Below are positions 8,101-14,402 of a stretch of 16,747 nt of DNA, in pieces. The translations under genes and the position numbers were made by a program. Under the pieces are notes generated by a model, which did no database searches, was not told the origin of the DNA, and was given only the letters and a program-made list of their open reading frames with translations. Each line of letters begins with the position of its first letter. Within the stretch, counting starts at the first letter, position 1. The stretch lies in assembly GCA_964398655.1 (NCBI GenBank), contig CAYNNG010000031.1:1-16747 (forward strand), in the 5' to 3' direction. The stretch comes from SFFI01 sp964398655 (GTDB lineage Bacteria; Bacillota; Clostridia; Saccharofermentanales; DTU023).

Positions 8101-9425
8101 GTCGACGGGCAGAAGACTACCGCCTGCTCTATGTCGTCATGACCCGGGCCGAAGAAGCCCTCTACTTTACAGGCTCGGGCACGGAGAAAGAGCTTAGTCA
8201 ATTAGCAGCTTACCTCAGGGAGGCCCGAGACCAAGGCAGTGCCCAGGGTCTCTCCACTCAGCTGGTGGCCCAGGCCAAATCCGACCTTGCCCTCCTGCTT
8301 GCCAGCCTGAGTTTAAACTCGCCAGACATGGTGACCAGCCTGGAGACTCCCGCCCTGCAGGGGACTTTAGACCTAAAACGGGAGGATGCCCAGCTGTCCT
8401 TTTATCTGGCAGACCAGTTGGGCGACGACCTGGTAGCTGTGCCACAGCCCAGCCTGGTCGAGACCGGCCGGCTGGCGGACAGAGCTGTCCAGAAGGCCTT
8501 GACTAAGGCCGCGGACTTCCCCCTCTTCCCAGAAACTCCCCAAGACCAGGACCAGGTCGCGGCCCTCTTGCGGGGGGACAACCTGGGCCCCGACCTCAGC
8601 CATATCCCCGCCAAACTCACCGTCTCGGAGCTCAAGGACCAAGTGGGCGCGGAACTGGCGGCAGCTGAGGGCCGACAGGCCCAGTTGGCCCCCGGACTCC
8701 GTGAAATGGCCCTTGACCTCCGCCGGCCGGAATTGCCCTCCCTACCAGAGCCAGACCAGCTGACGCCCTCTCCGGCAGACCAACTTGTTTTAGAGGCAGG
8801 GGCAAAGCCAGGGCCCGAGCCCGCAGCCAGCCCCCTCAGCCCCAGCCAATACGGCAGCCTCCTCCACCAAATTTTCCAGCGCCTCCGGCCCCAGGACTAT
8901 TTACAGGAAGATGGCATGCTCAAAACTGCGGCTGACCAGGTCTATGTCCAGGCCATGGAGGCCGAAATCCAGGCCCAGAGCCTGGCCCCCGAAAGCCGTG
9001 CCCTCATCTTAGAGGCCTGGCCCTTTGTCCGCGACTTCCTAACATCCGACCTGGGCCGCCGTTTAGCCAGAGCGGAAGCCTCTGGCAGCTTTGTGGCCCG
9101 TGAGCTCCCCTTTACCCTGGCGGTACCTGCGAGGGAAATCGCCGCCCAGGCCGGTTATAGGGACCTTACCCTAGAGCCTGTAGCCCTCAGCTTGGTCCAA
9201 GGCATGATCGACTTGTTCTTTGACGAGGGGGCAGAGGTGATCGTGGTAGACTATAAGTCTGACCGCTTGCAGGGCAGTGAGGCCGAGCGTGACCAAGAGC
9301 TGCGCAGGCGCTACCAGGTCCAGCTGGACTACTATGCCCGGGCCATTTCCCAGCTGCGGGGCCGGCAGGTCCAGGCCAAAATTATTTGGCTGATCAGGGA
9401 AGGACGTGCTGTCTACCTGACTTAA
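5118..9425 (+). CDS. rexA: ATP-dependent helicase/nuclease subunit A (RexA/AddA)
   Basis: This 1435-residue protein is the motor and nuclease subunit of RexAB/AddAB: a UvrD-like superfamily 1A 3'-5' helicase fused to a RecB-type nuclease. Helicase motifs occur in order: the Q motif (TEEQQQAI), motif I AAAGSGKT (Lys29), Ia LTFTDKAAANMRQRL, II IDEYQDTS (Asp493-Glu494), III LGDIKQSIYRFR, IV KRNFRSQ, V TLHASKGLEFP and VI RLLYVVMTRAEEAL. The C-terminal nuclease has His1250 (in SLLHQIFQ), Asp1365 (in MIDLFF), Asp1378 and Lys1380 (in VVDYKSD), and Gln1402/Tyr1406 (in QLDYY). All catalytic residues look intact, so both activities are expected. It is longer than the roughly 1200-1250 residues usual for AddA; an acidic stretch between motifs III and IV (about residues 556-607) explains part of this. 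The start at 5112 (two residues longer) is also possible. The gene follows rexB directly and the two products work together. Confidence 0.93.
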   Translation: MQWTEEQQQAINYQGPGELLVSAAAGSGKTAVLTERIIQTCLRDRISPEELVVLTFTDKAAANMRQRLLKKLRDLREDLHQQGSNQEAQVQEILNQVPLADISTIHAFCLRLLQGQQDFLLDDQGQLLYPSQLRTLDAGEADLALEEALDQVLTELYRQAARLPDPEAEAFFLSLQAWRPRLAAKTEDAKGESDLSPQAETEPFLTGQDWYQAFLRSQNISNQQADDQNFRNTLIADYKFLRSLPDYRTWCRRAYQDLIQEEKDFASSQACAYFLDQLPGLVDQADQARLDLEAQPYFAEVMDPKAKGKQVLAFQDKYPLVCDFIQAYRQLVPPDQKPSSLGRKARAALWDLAQETGQKLKDWPHLNTSKKEEVQDFREVFFSNFGPLLHYLAELFSDTQGKPRAAAKEFGFALPVCPFTLSRDQIQQGADRMLPVLDAYLATIFALDQAYQALKISRQQIDFSDYEHLAYQLLQKEEVRDSLALKYRAILIDEYQDTSPLQEALLQSLLTTIQSGSPAGKESGSLTMLGDIKQSIYRFRHANPDIFRHKLENFTLVSPAQGDPQDSAAVEAQKDILQVDLQDFMDAKTQEDPEEEQSLVPSTPPGRLLLLKRNFRSQPALLEFINNFFASFMRLETGEINYDASQSLVPGRDPDSFPSRQGTGRPFNLIYVQGENKSASSGSTQPDASQLALYQAVLELDARGFKPGEIAILARTHDLCKKAQEALAYWQIDSRLKEQQVFLQSDVQRILTCLVQVLANFDQDIPLVAILRSDLHPYTLREDDLYKISRQKILGWKSKSDLNPGRPSFADRFLAYAAEGADPDLRARCQAFLDLYQTWRDQAAYLSLSDLLRRIVESSNWLDRLASQPFAADRLQDWEDFLSQAASFGHRQGHSLSKFAHYLESLADQKIDLEDAEVGPSSDELIQILTLHASKGLEFPAVIYFESTHVGQNKEASNSLVFLPDQGLAANYPWDDCRELISPRRLYFKQLLDFRRRAEDYRLLYVVMTRAEEALYFTGSGTEKELSQLAAYLREARDQGSAQGLSTQLVAQAKSDLALLLASLSLNSPDMVTSLETPALQGTLDLKREDAQLSFYLADQLGDDLVAVPQPSLVETGRLADRAVQKALTKAADFPLFPETPQDQDQVAALLRGDNLGPDLSHIPAKLTVSELKDQVGAELAAAEGRQAQLAPGLREMALDLRRPELPSLPEPDQLTPSPADQLVLEAGAKPGPEPAASPLSPSQYGSLLHQIFQRLRPQDYLQEDGMLKTAADQVYVQAMEAEIQAQSLAPESRALILEAWPFVRDFLTSDLGRRLARAEASGSFVARELPFTLAVPAREIAAQAGYRDLTLEPVALSLVQGMIDLFFDEGAEVIVVDYKSDRLQGSEAERDQELRRRYQVQLDYYARAISQLRGRQVQAKIIWLIREGRAVYLT

Positions 9426-9428
9426 GCC

Positions 9429-9457
9429 TTGCCAAGACCTGAAATATTTTTTAATAT
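9429..9457 (+). promoter_or_regulatory. Putative promoter of nrdJ
   Basis: TTGCCA (9429-9434, 5 of 6 to the -35 consensus) and TAATAT (9452-9457, 4 of 6 to the -10) are separated by 17 bp. The spacer is AT-rich and includes a 5-bp AT inverted repeat with a T4 loop (9444-9457). Transcription would start near 9464, directly over the NrdR-like box. A second candidate is TTAACA (9482-9487), 18 bp, TAGAGT (9506-9511), which overlaps the second palindrome. I cannot tell which is used. Confidence 0.45.
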
Positions 9458-9460
9458 AGA

Positions 9461-9476
9461 CTACTAGATATAGTGG
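9461..9476. promoter_or_regulatory. Candidate NrdR box upstream of nrdJ
   Basis: CTACTAGATATAGTGG matches the 16-bp NrdR consensus acaCwAtATaTwGtgt at about 12 positions, including all of the strongly conserved core except one central base (C-T-A-x-A-T-A-T-A-G-T-G). The wider 18-mer is a 14-of-18 palindrome. NrdR is the ATP-cone, zinc-ribbon repressor of ribonucleotide reductase genes in many bacteria, and its sites lie in nrd promoters. The position here, at or next to the predicted transcription start of a reductase gene, is what that role predicts. The nrdR gene is not in this window. Confidence 0.65.
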
Positions 9477-9492
9477 TAAGCTTAACAAGCGT

Positions 9493-9508
9493 CTACCTCA
9501 TGCGGTAG
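9493..9508. promoter_or_regulatory. Second palindrome 32 bp after the NrdR box
   Basis: CTACCTCATGCGGTAG has perfect 5-bp inverted arms (CTACC/GGTAG). It begins exactly 32 bp after the first NrdR-like box, close to the three-helical-turn spacing known for paired NrdR sites. Its match to the NrdR consensus is poor, confined to the outer C and G-T and the central AT. It may be a degenerate second site, an unrelated operator, or a small leader hairpin. Confidence 0.35.
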
Positions 9509-9556
9509 AGTATTCTTGCCTTAGGCTTAGTGAAAATAATAGGAGAAGAGGCCAAG

Positions 9557-12500
9557 ATGGAGAAGATTTCTAGTATAATCCGCCGATATTACACCAAAGA
9601 ATTAGAAGATTCGGACAAAACTGTCTACGATCTATTTAACTGGACCACCCGGGATGTCCTGCTCACAGACTACAAGACGGGCCGTGTCCTCTGCGATATG
9701 AAAAATCTGGAGTTTCCGGAGGGCTATTCCCAGCAGGCCGCCGATATTATCGCGTCCAAATACTTCCGCAAGGCTGGGGTCAATACCCCGGAGGGCCACG
9801 AGACCTCTATGCGCCAAGTAGCCCACCGCATGGTGGACTTTTGGGTCGCGGCCCTGGTAGAAGAAGGCTTGATTGAGGAAGGCGAAGAAAGCCAAATCCT
9901 CTATGACGAGCTGGTTTACGGGCTCTTAGCCCAAATCTACGCCCCCAACTCCCCTCAATGGTTTAACACGGGCCTCAAGCGGTCTTACGGCATCGAGGGC
10001 GGGCAAAATGAACTCTATTACTGGGACCCCGAAAAAGGCGAGGCGGTAGAAAGCCCCGACACCTATGCCCGGACCCAGGCTTCTGCCTGCTTTATCCTTT
10101 CAATTAAAGACTCCCTTTTAGGTGAGGGCTCAATCTCTGACCACTATGTTACAGAGACCCGGCTCTTCAAGGGCGGCTCGGGCACCGGCACCAACTTTTC
10201 CCCCATCCGGGCGGAAGGCGAAGGCCTGTCAGGCGGCGGCCAATCTTCCGGCCTCATGTCCTTCCTTAAGGGCCTGGACCGCAATGCCGGAGCCATTAAA
10301 TCCGGCGGTACCACCCGCAGGGCGGCCAAAATGGTCATGCTGAACATTGACCACCCGGAAATTGAGGACTTCATCACCTGGAAGGCCAAGGAAGAAGACA
10401 AGGTTATGGCCCTGGCTAAAATGGGCTACGACGCCGATATCGACGGCGAAGCCTACAACACCGTGTCCGGCCAGAACTCCAACAACTCCGTCCGCATGTC
10501 TGACCAGTTCATGCAGAAGGTGGTAAACCTGGACGCAGATCCCCATGCCACTATTGAGCTCAAGGGCCGGGTGGACTCCTCCGTCAACCGCCGGGTAGAG
10601 GTAGCCAAGCTCTGGCGCTTATTTAACGAATCCGCCTGGCGGTGCGCGGACCCCGCCCCCCAGTTTGACGATACCTTTAATGCCTGGCATACCTGCCCCG
10701 CGGGCGAAAACGGAGAAATTACCGATCCCAGAAACCGCATCAACGCCACCAACCCTTGCGGCGAATATGCCTTCTTGGACGACACCTCCTGCAACCTGGC
10801 CTCCATCAACGTACTGAAGTTCTACGATCCTGAAACTAGCCACTTTGACGTGGAAGGCTACCTGCATATCATCAGCCTCTGCCAGCTCTTCCTGGAAGCC
10901 TCTATCATGTGGGGGCAATTCCCCACCAAGGAAATCGCCCGCCGAACCTACCAATTCCGCACCACTGGCCTGGGTATGGCCAACCTGGCTGCCCTGCTCA
11001 TGTCAGCAGGCCTGCCCTACGACTCTGAAGAAGGCCGGGCCATCGCCGCAGCCCTGGCCGGCACCTTGACCGGACAGTCCTACTATGTTTCCTCTCTGAT
11101 GGCGGAAAAGGTTGGCCCCTTTACCTACTACGAAATCAATAAACCCTATATGTCCCGGGTCATTCGGAACCACGCCCGCGCCGCGGGTGCTCTCACAGAT
11201 GCCCCCGAAGGCCTCAACTATGACCTGCCCGTAGTTTCCCAGGAACTCCTGGAGACCCAAGGCTTTGGCAACTTGGGCCAGGCCCTGATCTACTCTTGGA
11301 AGGAGGCCCTGGCCAGCGGAGAAGCCCACGGCTTCCGCAACGCCCAGGTCTCTGTCATGGCCCCCACGGGCACTATCTCCTTTGCCATGGACTGCGCCTC
11401 CACCTCCATTGAGCCCTTCTTTGGTCATGTTACCTATAAGAAGCTCTCGGGCGGCGGCTACATGAAGCTGGCCAACCCCCTCATCGAAAATGGCCTAAAG
11501 CGCCTGGGCTATTCCGCCGACCAGCGCCAGGCTATCCTGGATTACATCATGCGGGAAGAAAACGGCATGATTGTGGACGGCAAGATTGAAGGCGCCCCCT
11601 ACCTCCGAGACGAAGATCTGGCGGTTTTTGACACGGCCAATACTTGCGGATCCGGCGAGCGCTACATTGCCTATACCGGCCACGTAGATATGGTGGCCGC
11701 CATTACTCCGCTTATTTCTGGCGCCATTTCCAAAACCGTCAACCTCCCCCACGACGCTACGGTAGAAGACTTTGAAGAAGTCGTGATCAGCTCCTGGCAG
11801 AAGGGGGTCAAGGGCATAACCCTCTACCGCGACGGTTCCAAATTTGCCCAGCCCCTGAACCAAACCCTGTCCCAAGATCAGGGCGCCCAGCGGCTGGAAG
11901 ACCTTTCTTACCAGGCTCTCCTGGCCAAGGCCAAGCGCCTGCAGCAGTTTGAGCAAGATGCCCTGACCGGCAACCTCTCCCGCCGGGATAAGCCGATCGG
12001 CGTACGGTCTGGACGTACCCACCCTGCCCAGATTGAGGATGTAAAAATTTACACCACCGTAAATCGGGACTGGGAAGGCAATATTACGGAAATCTACATC
12101 ACGACCGACCGGGAAGGCACCCTGATCATGGGCCTCTTGAACTCCCTGTCCAAGACCATCTCGGTCATGCTCCAATACCACATCCCACCCCAGCAGATCG
12201 CCAAAATGCTGCGTGGCCAGAAGTACGAGCCTTATGGTTTTGTCTCCCGCCACCCCTACATCAAGTATGTAAGTTCCATCTCCGACCTCATCTCCAAGAT
12301 AATTGATATTGAGACCGGTGATTATTCTCGGGTACAAATCAAGCCTGAACCCGACGACCTGCCCAATATCGTGGATAACAGTTTTGACCCCGAGCTTCTG
12401 GGCGAGGAACCGGAAACCGTGCCTGGCGAACCCATGTCCAGCCAGGTAGGTATTGAGGACTTTATCCATAAGAGTGCCCTGGGAGCCTTCCTCACCGGGG

Positions 12501-12610
12501 AGAAAATTTACGACGGGTCGACCTGCCCCAACTGCTCCTCTACCCGTATGGTAAGAAATGGTACCTGTAAAGTCTGCCTAGACTGCGGTACTACCACCGG
12601 ATGTTCATAA
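9557..12610 (+). CDS. nrdJ: Adenosylcobalamin-dependent (class II) ribonucleoside-diphosphate reductase
   Basis: The 1017-residue product reduces ribonucleotides to deoxyribonucleotides using a coenzyme B12-generated thiyl radical, independent of oxygen. The barrel core is intact: Cys178 (in ASACFIL) and Cys697 (in NTCGSGERY) fit the reducing pair, and NPCGE carries Asn399, the thiyl-radical Cys401 and Glu403. Also present are a glycine-rich KGGSGTGTNFSPIR loop and a late PTGTISFAMDCAS segment. No N-terminal ATP cone is evident. The tail is cysteine-rich (Cys990, 993, 1004, 1007, 1010, 1016; CPNC, CKVCLDC, ending GCS), as in long NrdJ proteins, where it probably re-reduces the active site or binds zinc. 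The ATG at 9557 is preferred over an in-frame GTG at 9530 because of the AGGAGAAGAGG element (9541-9551). The upstream NrdR-like box suggests repression by NrdR. No cobalamin riboswitch is visible. Confidence 0.94.
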   Translation: MEKISSIIRRYYTKELEDSDKTVYDLFNWTTRDVLLTDYKTGRVLCDMKNLEFPEGYSQQAADIIASKYFRKAGVNTPEGHETSMRQVAHRMVDFWVAALVEEGLIEEGEESQILYDELVYGLLAQIYAPNSPQWFNTGLKRSYGIEGGQNELYYWDPEKGEAVESPDTYARTQASACFILSIKDSLLGEGSISDHYVTETRLFKGGSGTGTNFSPIRAEGEGLSGGGQSSGLMSFLKGLDRNAGAIKSGGTTRRAAKMVMLNIDHPEIEDFITWKAKEEDKVMALAKMGYDADIDGEAYNTVSGQNSNNSVRMSDQFMQKVVNLDADPHATIELKGRVDSSVNRRVEVAKLWRLFNESAWRCADPAPQFDDTFNAWHTCPAGENGEITDPRNRINATNPCGEYAFLDDTSCNLASINVLKFYDPETSHFDVEGYLHIISLCQLFLEASIMWGQFPTKEIARRTYQFRTTGLGMANLAALLMSAGLPYDSEEGRAIAAALAGTLTGQSYYVSSLMAEKVGPFTYYEINKPYMSRVIRNHARAAGALTDAPEGLNYDLPVVSQELLETQGFGNLGQALIYSWKEALASGEAHGFRNAQVSVMAPTGTISFAMDCASTSIEPFFGHVTYKKLSGGGYMKLANPLIENGLKRLGYSADQRQAILDYIMREENGMIVDGKIEGAPYLRDEDLAVFDTANTCGSGERYIAYTGHVDMVAAITPLISGAISKTVNLPHDATVEDFEEVVISSWQKGVKGITLYRDGSKFAQPLNQTLSQDQGAQRLEDLSYQALLAKAKRLQQFEQDALTGNLSRRDKPIGVRSGRTHPAQIEDVKIYTTVNRDWEGNITEIYITTDREGTLIMGLLNSLSKTISVMLQYHIPPQQIAKMLRGQKYEPYGFVSRHPYIKYVSSISDLISKIIDIETGDYSRVQIKPEPDDLPNIVDNSFDPELLGEEPETVPGEPMSSQVGIEDFIHKSALGAFLTGEKIYDGSTCPNCSSTRMVRNGTCKVCLDCGTTTGCS

Positions 12611-12644
12611 GCCTCCGGACCTGTAAGAGGACTAAACAAACGCT

Positions 12645-14225
12645 ATGACTTTACTGCTCACGTCTCTGGTTTTATTTCTGGCCATCTTTGCCATTAGATT
12701 TTCCAAGAAGTCCGGCGTACCTGCCCTGTTGCTCTTCATCCTCCTAGGTATGATCTTCAACAGGGCGGGTTTCCATATGGAAAACTTCGCCTTTGCCGAA
12801 CAATTCACAACGGTGGCCCTCATGATCATCATGTTCCAAGGGGGCTTTTCCACCAACTGGAAAATGGTCAAACCCGTGGCGGCGCCGGCCCTGGTCTTTT
12901 CCTCCCTGGGCGTAGTGGCCACTGCCCTGCTCACCGGCCTTTTCTGCCACCTGGCCCTGGGCTGGGATCTCCTGCCCGGCATGCTGATTGGGTCTGTGGT
13001 GGGCTCGACGGACTACGCCTCGGTGTCCAACATCCTGCGCAGTAAAAACCTCAATCTCAAGTACAACACAGCCCCTCTCCTGGAGCTAGAATCCGGCTCC
13101 AACGACCCCTTTGCCTATACCATGACCATGATCTTTCTCTCCCTCATGCTGGGAGACAAGGTAAATATTCCCCTCATGATCATCTTGCAAGTAGGCCTGG
13201 GCCTCCTGATGGGCTTTGTTCTGGCCTTGGGCTTTTATTACATCATTAAAAAGTTCAACCTGGCCTCCGAGGGACTCTTTCTCATCTTTGTCGTGGCCAG
13301 CTCCCTCCTGGTTTACGCCCTGACCACCGCCCTGCGGGGCAATGGTTATCTGGCCATATACATTTATGGCCTCTACCTGGGTAATAAGTCCTTCAAGGGC
13401 AAGCGGGAGACCATCTTCTTTTACGAGGGCGTGGGCGACCTCATGCAGATTGCCCTCTTCTTCATGCTGGGCCTGCTCTCCAGCTGGGACCTCCTCCTGG
13501 AGTCCCTGCCCGCAGCCTTGGCCATCATGCTGTTTATGTTCCTGGTGGCCAGACCCCTGGCCATCTATGGCCTGGCGATACCCTTTAAGCTCCAGCCCAA
13601 GCAAAAGCTCCTCATTTCCCTGGCCGGTCTGCGCGGAGCGGCAGCCATCGCCTTCGCGATCATTGCCACCAACTCCGGGGTCAGTGCAGGCCGGGACATC
13701 TACAACACGGTCTTTGGTATCTGCGTGATTTCTACCGCCATCCAGGGCTTCCTCATGCCCCAAGCAGCAGAAAAACTGGACATGCTAGACCCCAACGACA
13801 CCGTCCTGCGCAACTTTAACGACTACCAGGACCGGCAAGAACTAGGCTTTATCAAGACCCGCCTGGCGCCGGGCTCTCCCTGGATCGGCGAGCAAGTCCA
13901 AGATATCCAGCTGACCTTCGACATCATCGTGGCCAAAATCAGCCGCCAGGGTAAGGTGGTCGTGCCCAAGGGCAATACTGTCCTCCAGGCCGACGACGTG
14001 ATTGTCTTGGGCGGGGAGAGCTACTTTGACCCCAAGGGCCACGAGCTGGTGGAATTTACCATCAATGCCAAGCACCCCTATGTGGGCAAGCAGATCAAGG
14101 ACCTGGAGCTCCAGCCGGATGAACTAATTGTCATGGTCCAGCGCCAAAGCGGTGAGCTGGTGGTGCCCCAGGGCGATACCGTGATTAAGCCTGGCGATGT
14201 CTTAACCACCATTTCCGAAGCGTAA
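12645..14225 (+). CDS. Potassium(sodium)/proton antiporter, CPA1 family, with two RCK_C domains
   Basis: This 526-residue inner-membrane protein resembles the NhaP2/CvrA group of K+/H+ antiporters. Residues 1 to about 385 form a run of roughly 12 hydrophobic segments. The transport core has GSTDYASV (Asp123), the family signature LELESGSNDP (Glu147, Glu149, Asn153, Asp154) and GLRGAAAIAFAI (Arg330). The cytosolic tail carries two successive RCK_C/TrkA_C-like domains, about residues 400-468 (SPWIGEQVQDI...VVVPKGNTVLQADDVIVLGG) and 472-526 (HPYVGKQIKDL...VVPQGDTVIKPGDVL). Such domains bind small ligands that gate transport. There is no RCK_N NAD-binding domain. It probably controls cytoplasmic K+ and pH; the ion cannot be assigned. 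AGAGG (12626-12630) is 14 bases from the ATG, a weak spacing. The gene lies 34 bp after nrdJ and may be read from the same promoter. Confidence 0.87.
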   Translation: MTLLLTSLVLFLAIFAIRFSKKSGVPALLLFILLGMIFNRAGFHMENFAFAEQFTTVALMIIMFQGGFSTNWKMVKPVAAPALVFSSLGVVATALLTGLFCHLALGWDLLPGMLIGSVVGSTDYASVSNILRSKNLNLKYNTAPLLELESGSNDPFAYTMTMIFLSLMLGDKVNIPLMIILQVGLGLLMGFVLALGFYYIIKKFNLASEGLFLIFVVASSLLVYALTTALRGNGYLAIYIYGLYLGNKSFKGKRETIFFYEGVGDLMQIALFFMLGLLSSWDLLLESLPAALAIMLFMFLVARPLAIYGLAIPFKLQPKQKLLISLAGLRGAAAIAFAIIATNSGVSAGRDIYNTVFGICVISTAIQGFLMPQAAEKLDMLDPNDTVLRNFNDYQDRQELGFIKTRLAPGSPWIGEQVQDIQLTFDIIVAKISRQGKVVVPKGNTVLQADDVIVLGGESYFDPKGHELVEFTINAKHPYVGKQIKDLELQPDELIVMVQRQSGELVVPQGDTVIKPGDVLTTISEA

Positions 14226-14228
14226 GCC

Positions 14229-14244
14229 TGCCTGCAGCGCAGGT
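14229..14244 (+). repeat. Short inverted repeat after the antiporter gene
   Basis: CCTGC and GCAGG form a 5-bp stem (6 with a G-U pair) around a CTGCAGC loop, just past the antiporter stop codon. Only a TTTT several bases away (14252-14255) follows. It could be a weak terminator but does not have the usual form. Confidence 0.2.
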
Positions 14245-14246
14245 AT

Positions 14247-14292
14247 AGCGGTTTTAGCGGTTTCAGCGGTTTCAGCAGCTTTGAGAGCTTTA
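14247..14292. repeat. Tandem array of about 9-bp units upstream of pyrG
   Basis: Five successive units are AGCGGTTTT (14247), AGCGGTTTC (14256), AGCGGTTTC (14265), AGCAGCTTTG (14274) and AGAGCTTTA (14284). The first three are nearly identical and the last two have diverged. The array lies in the 177-bp gap between the antiporter and pyrG. The rest of that gap (14293-14402) holds no convincing promoter, riboswitch or terminator that I can see. Each of the first three units begins with AGCGG. Confidence 0.65.
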
Positions 14293-14402
14293 CGATTTAA
14301 TCATGCGGAGATCCTTAACCGGCAAAACCTACATTGAAGGCTGGAGTCTTAAATCCTAGCATGACCCCAGACTTTGTAGAGAGAGACGGGATAAATTTTT
14401 CT

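Noticed and set aside
9423..9529. 7-bp inverted repeat TAAGCCT / AGGCTTA flanking the nrdJ leader
   Set aside because: The arms are about 100 bp apart and short, the first lies partly in rexA coding sequence, and there is no further structure, so chance is likely.
9426..9556. Cobalamin riboswitch ahead of the B12-dependent nrdJ
   Set aside because: No recognisable B12 box is present and the 131-bp gap is too short for a complete element plus promoter.
11495..12469. 324-codon open frame on the minus strand inside nrdJ
   Set aside because: It lies wholly antisense to a strongly conserved gene, has a low-complexity Gly/Val/Asp composition typical of the reverse frame of G/C-ending codons, and matches no family I recognise.
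13086..13763. 225-codon minus-strand open frame within the antiporter gene
   Set aside because: It is very rich in Gln, Glu, Gly and His, as expected from reversing codons of hydrophobic membrane segments. It has no ribosome binding site or family resemblance.
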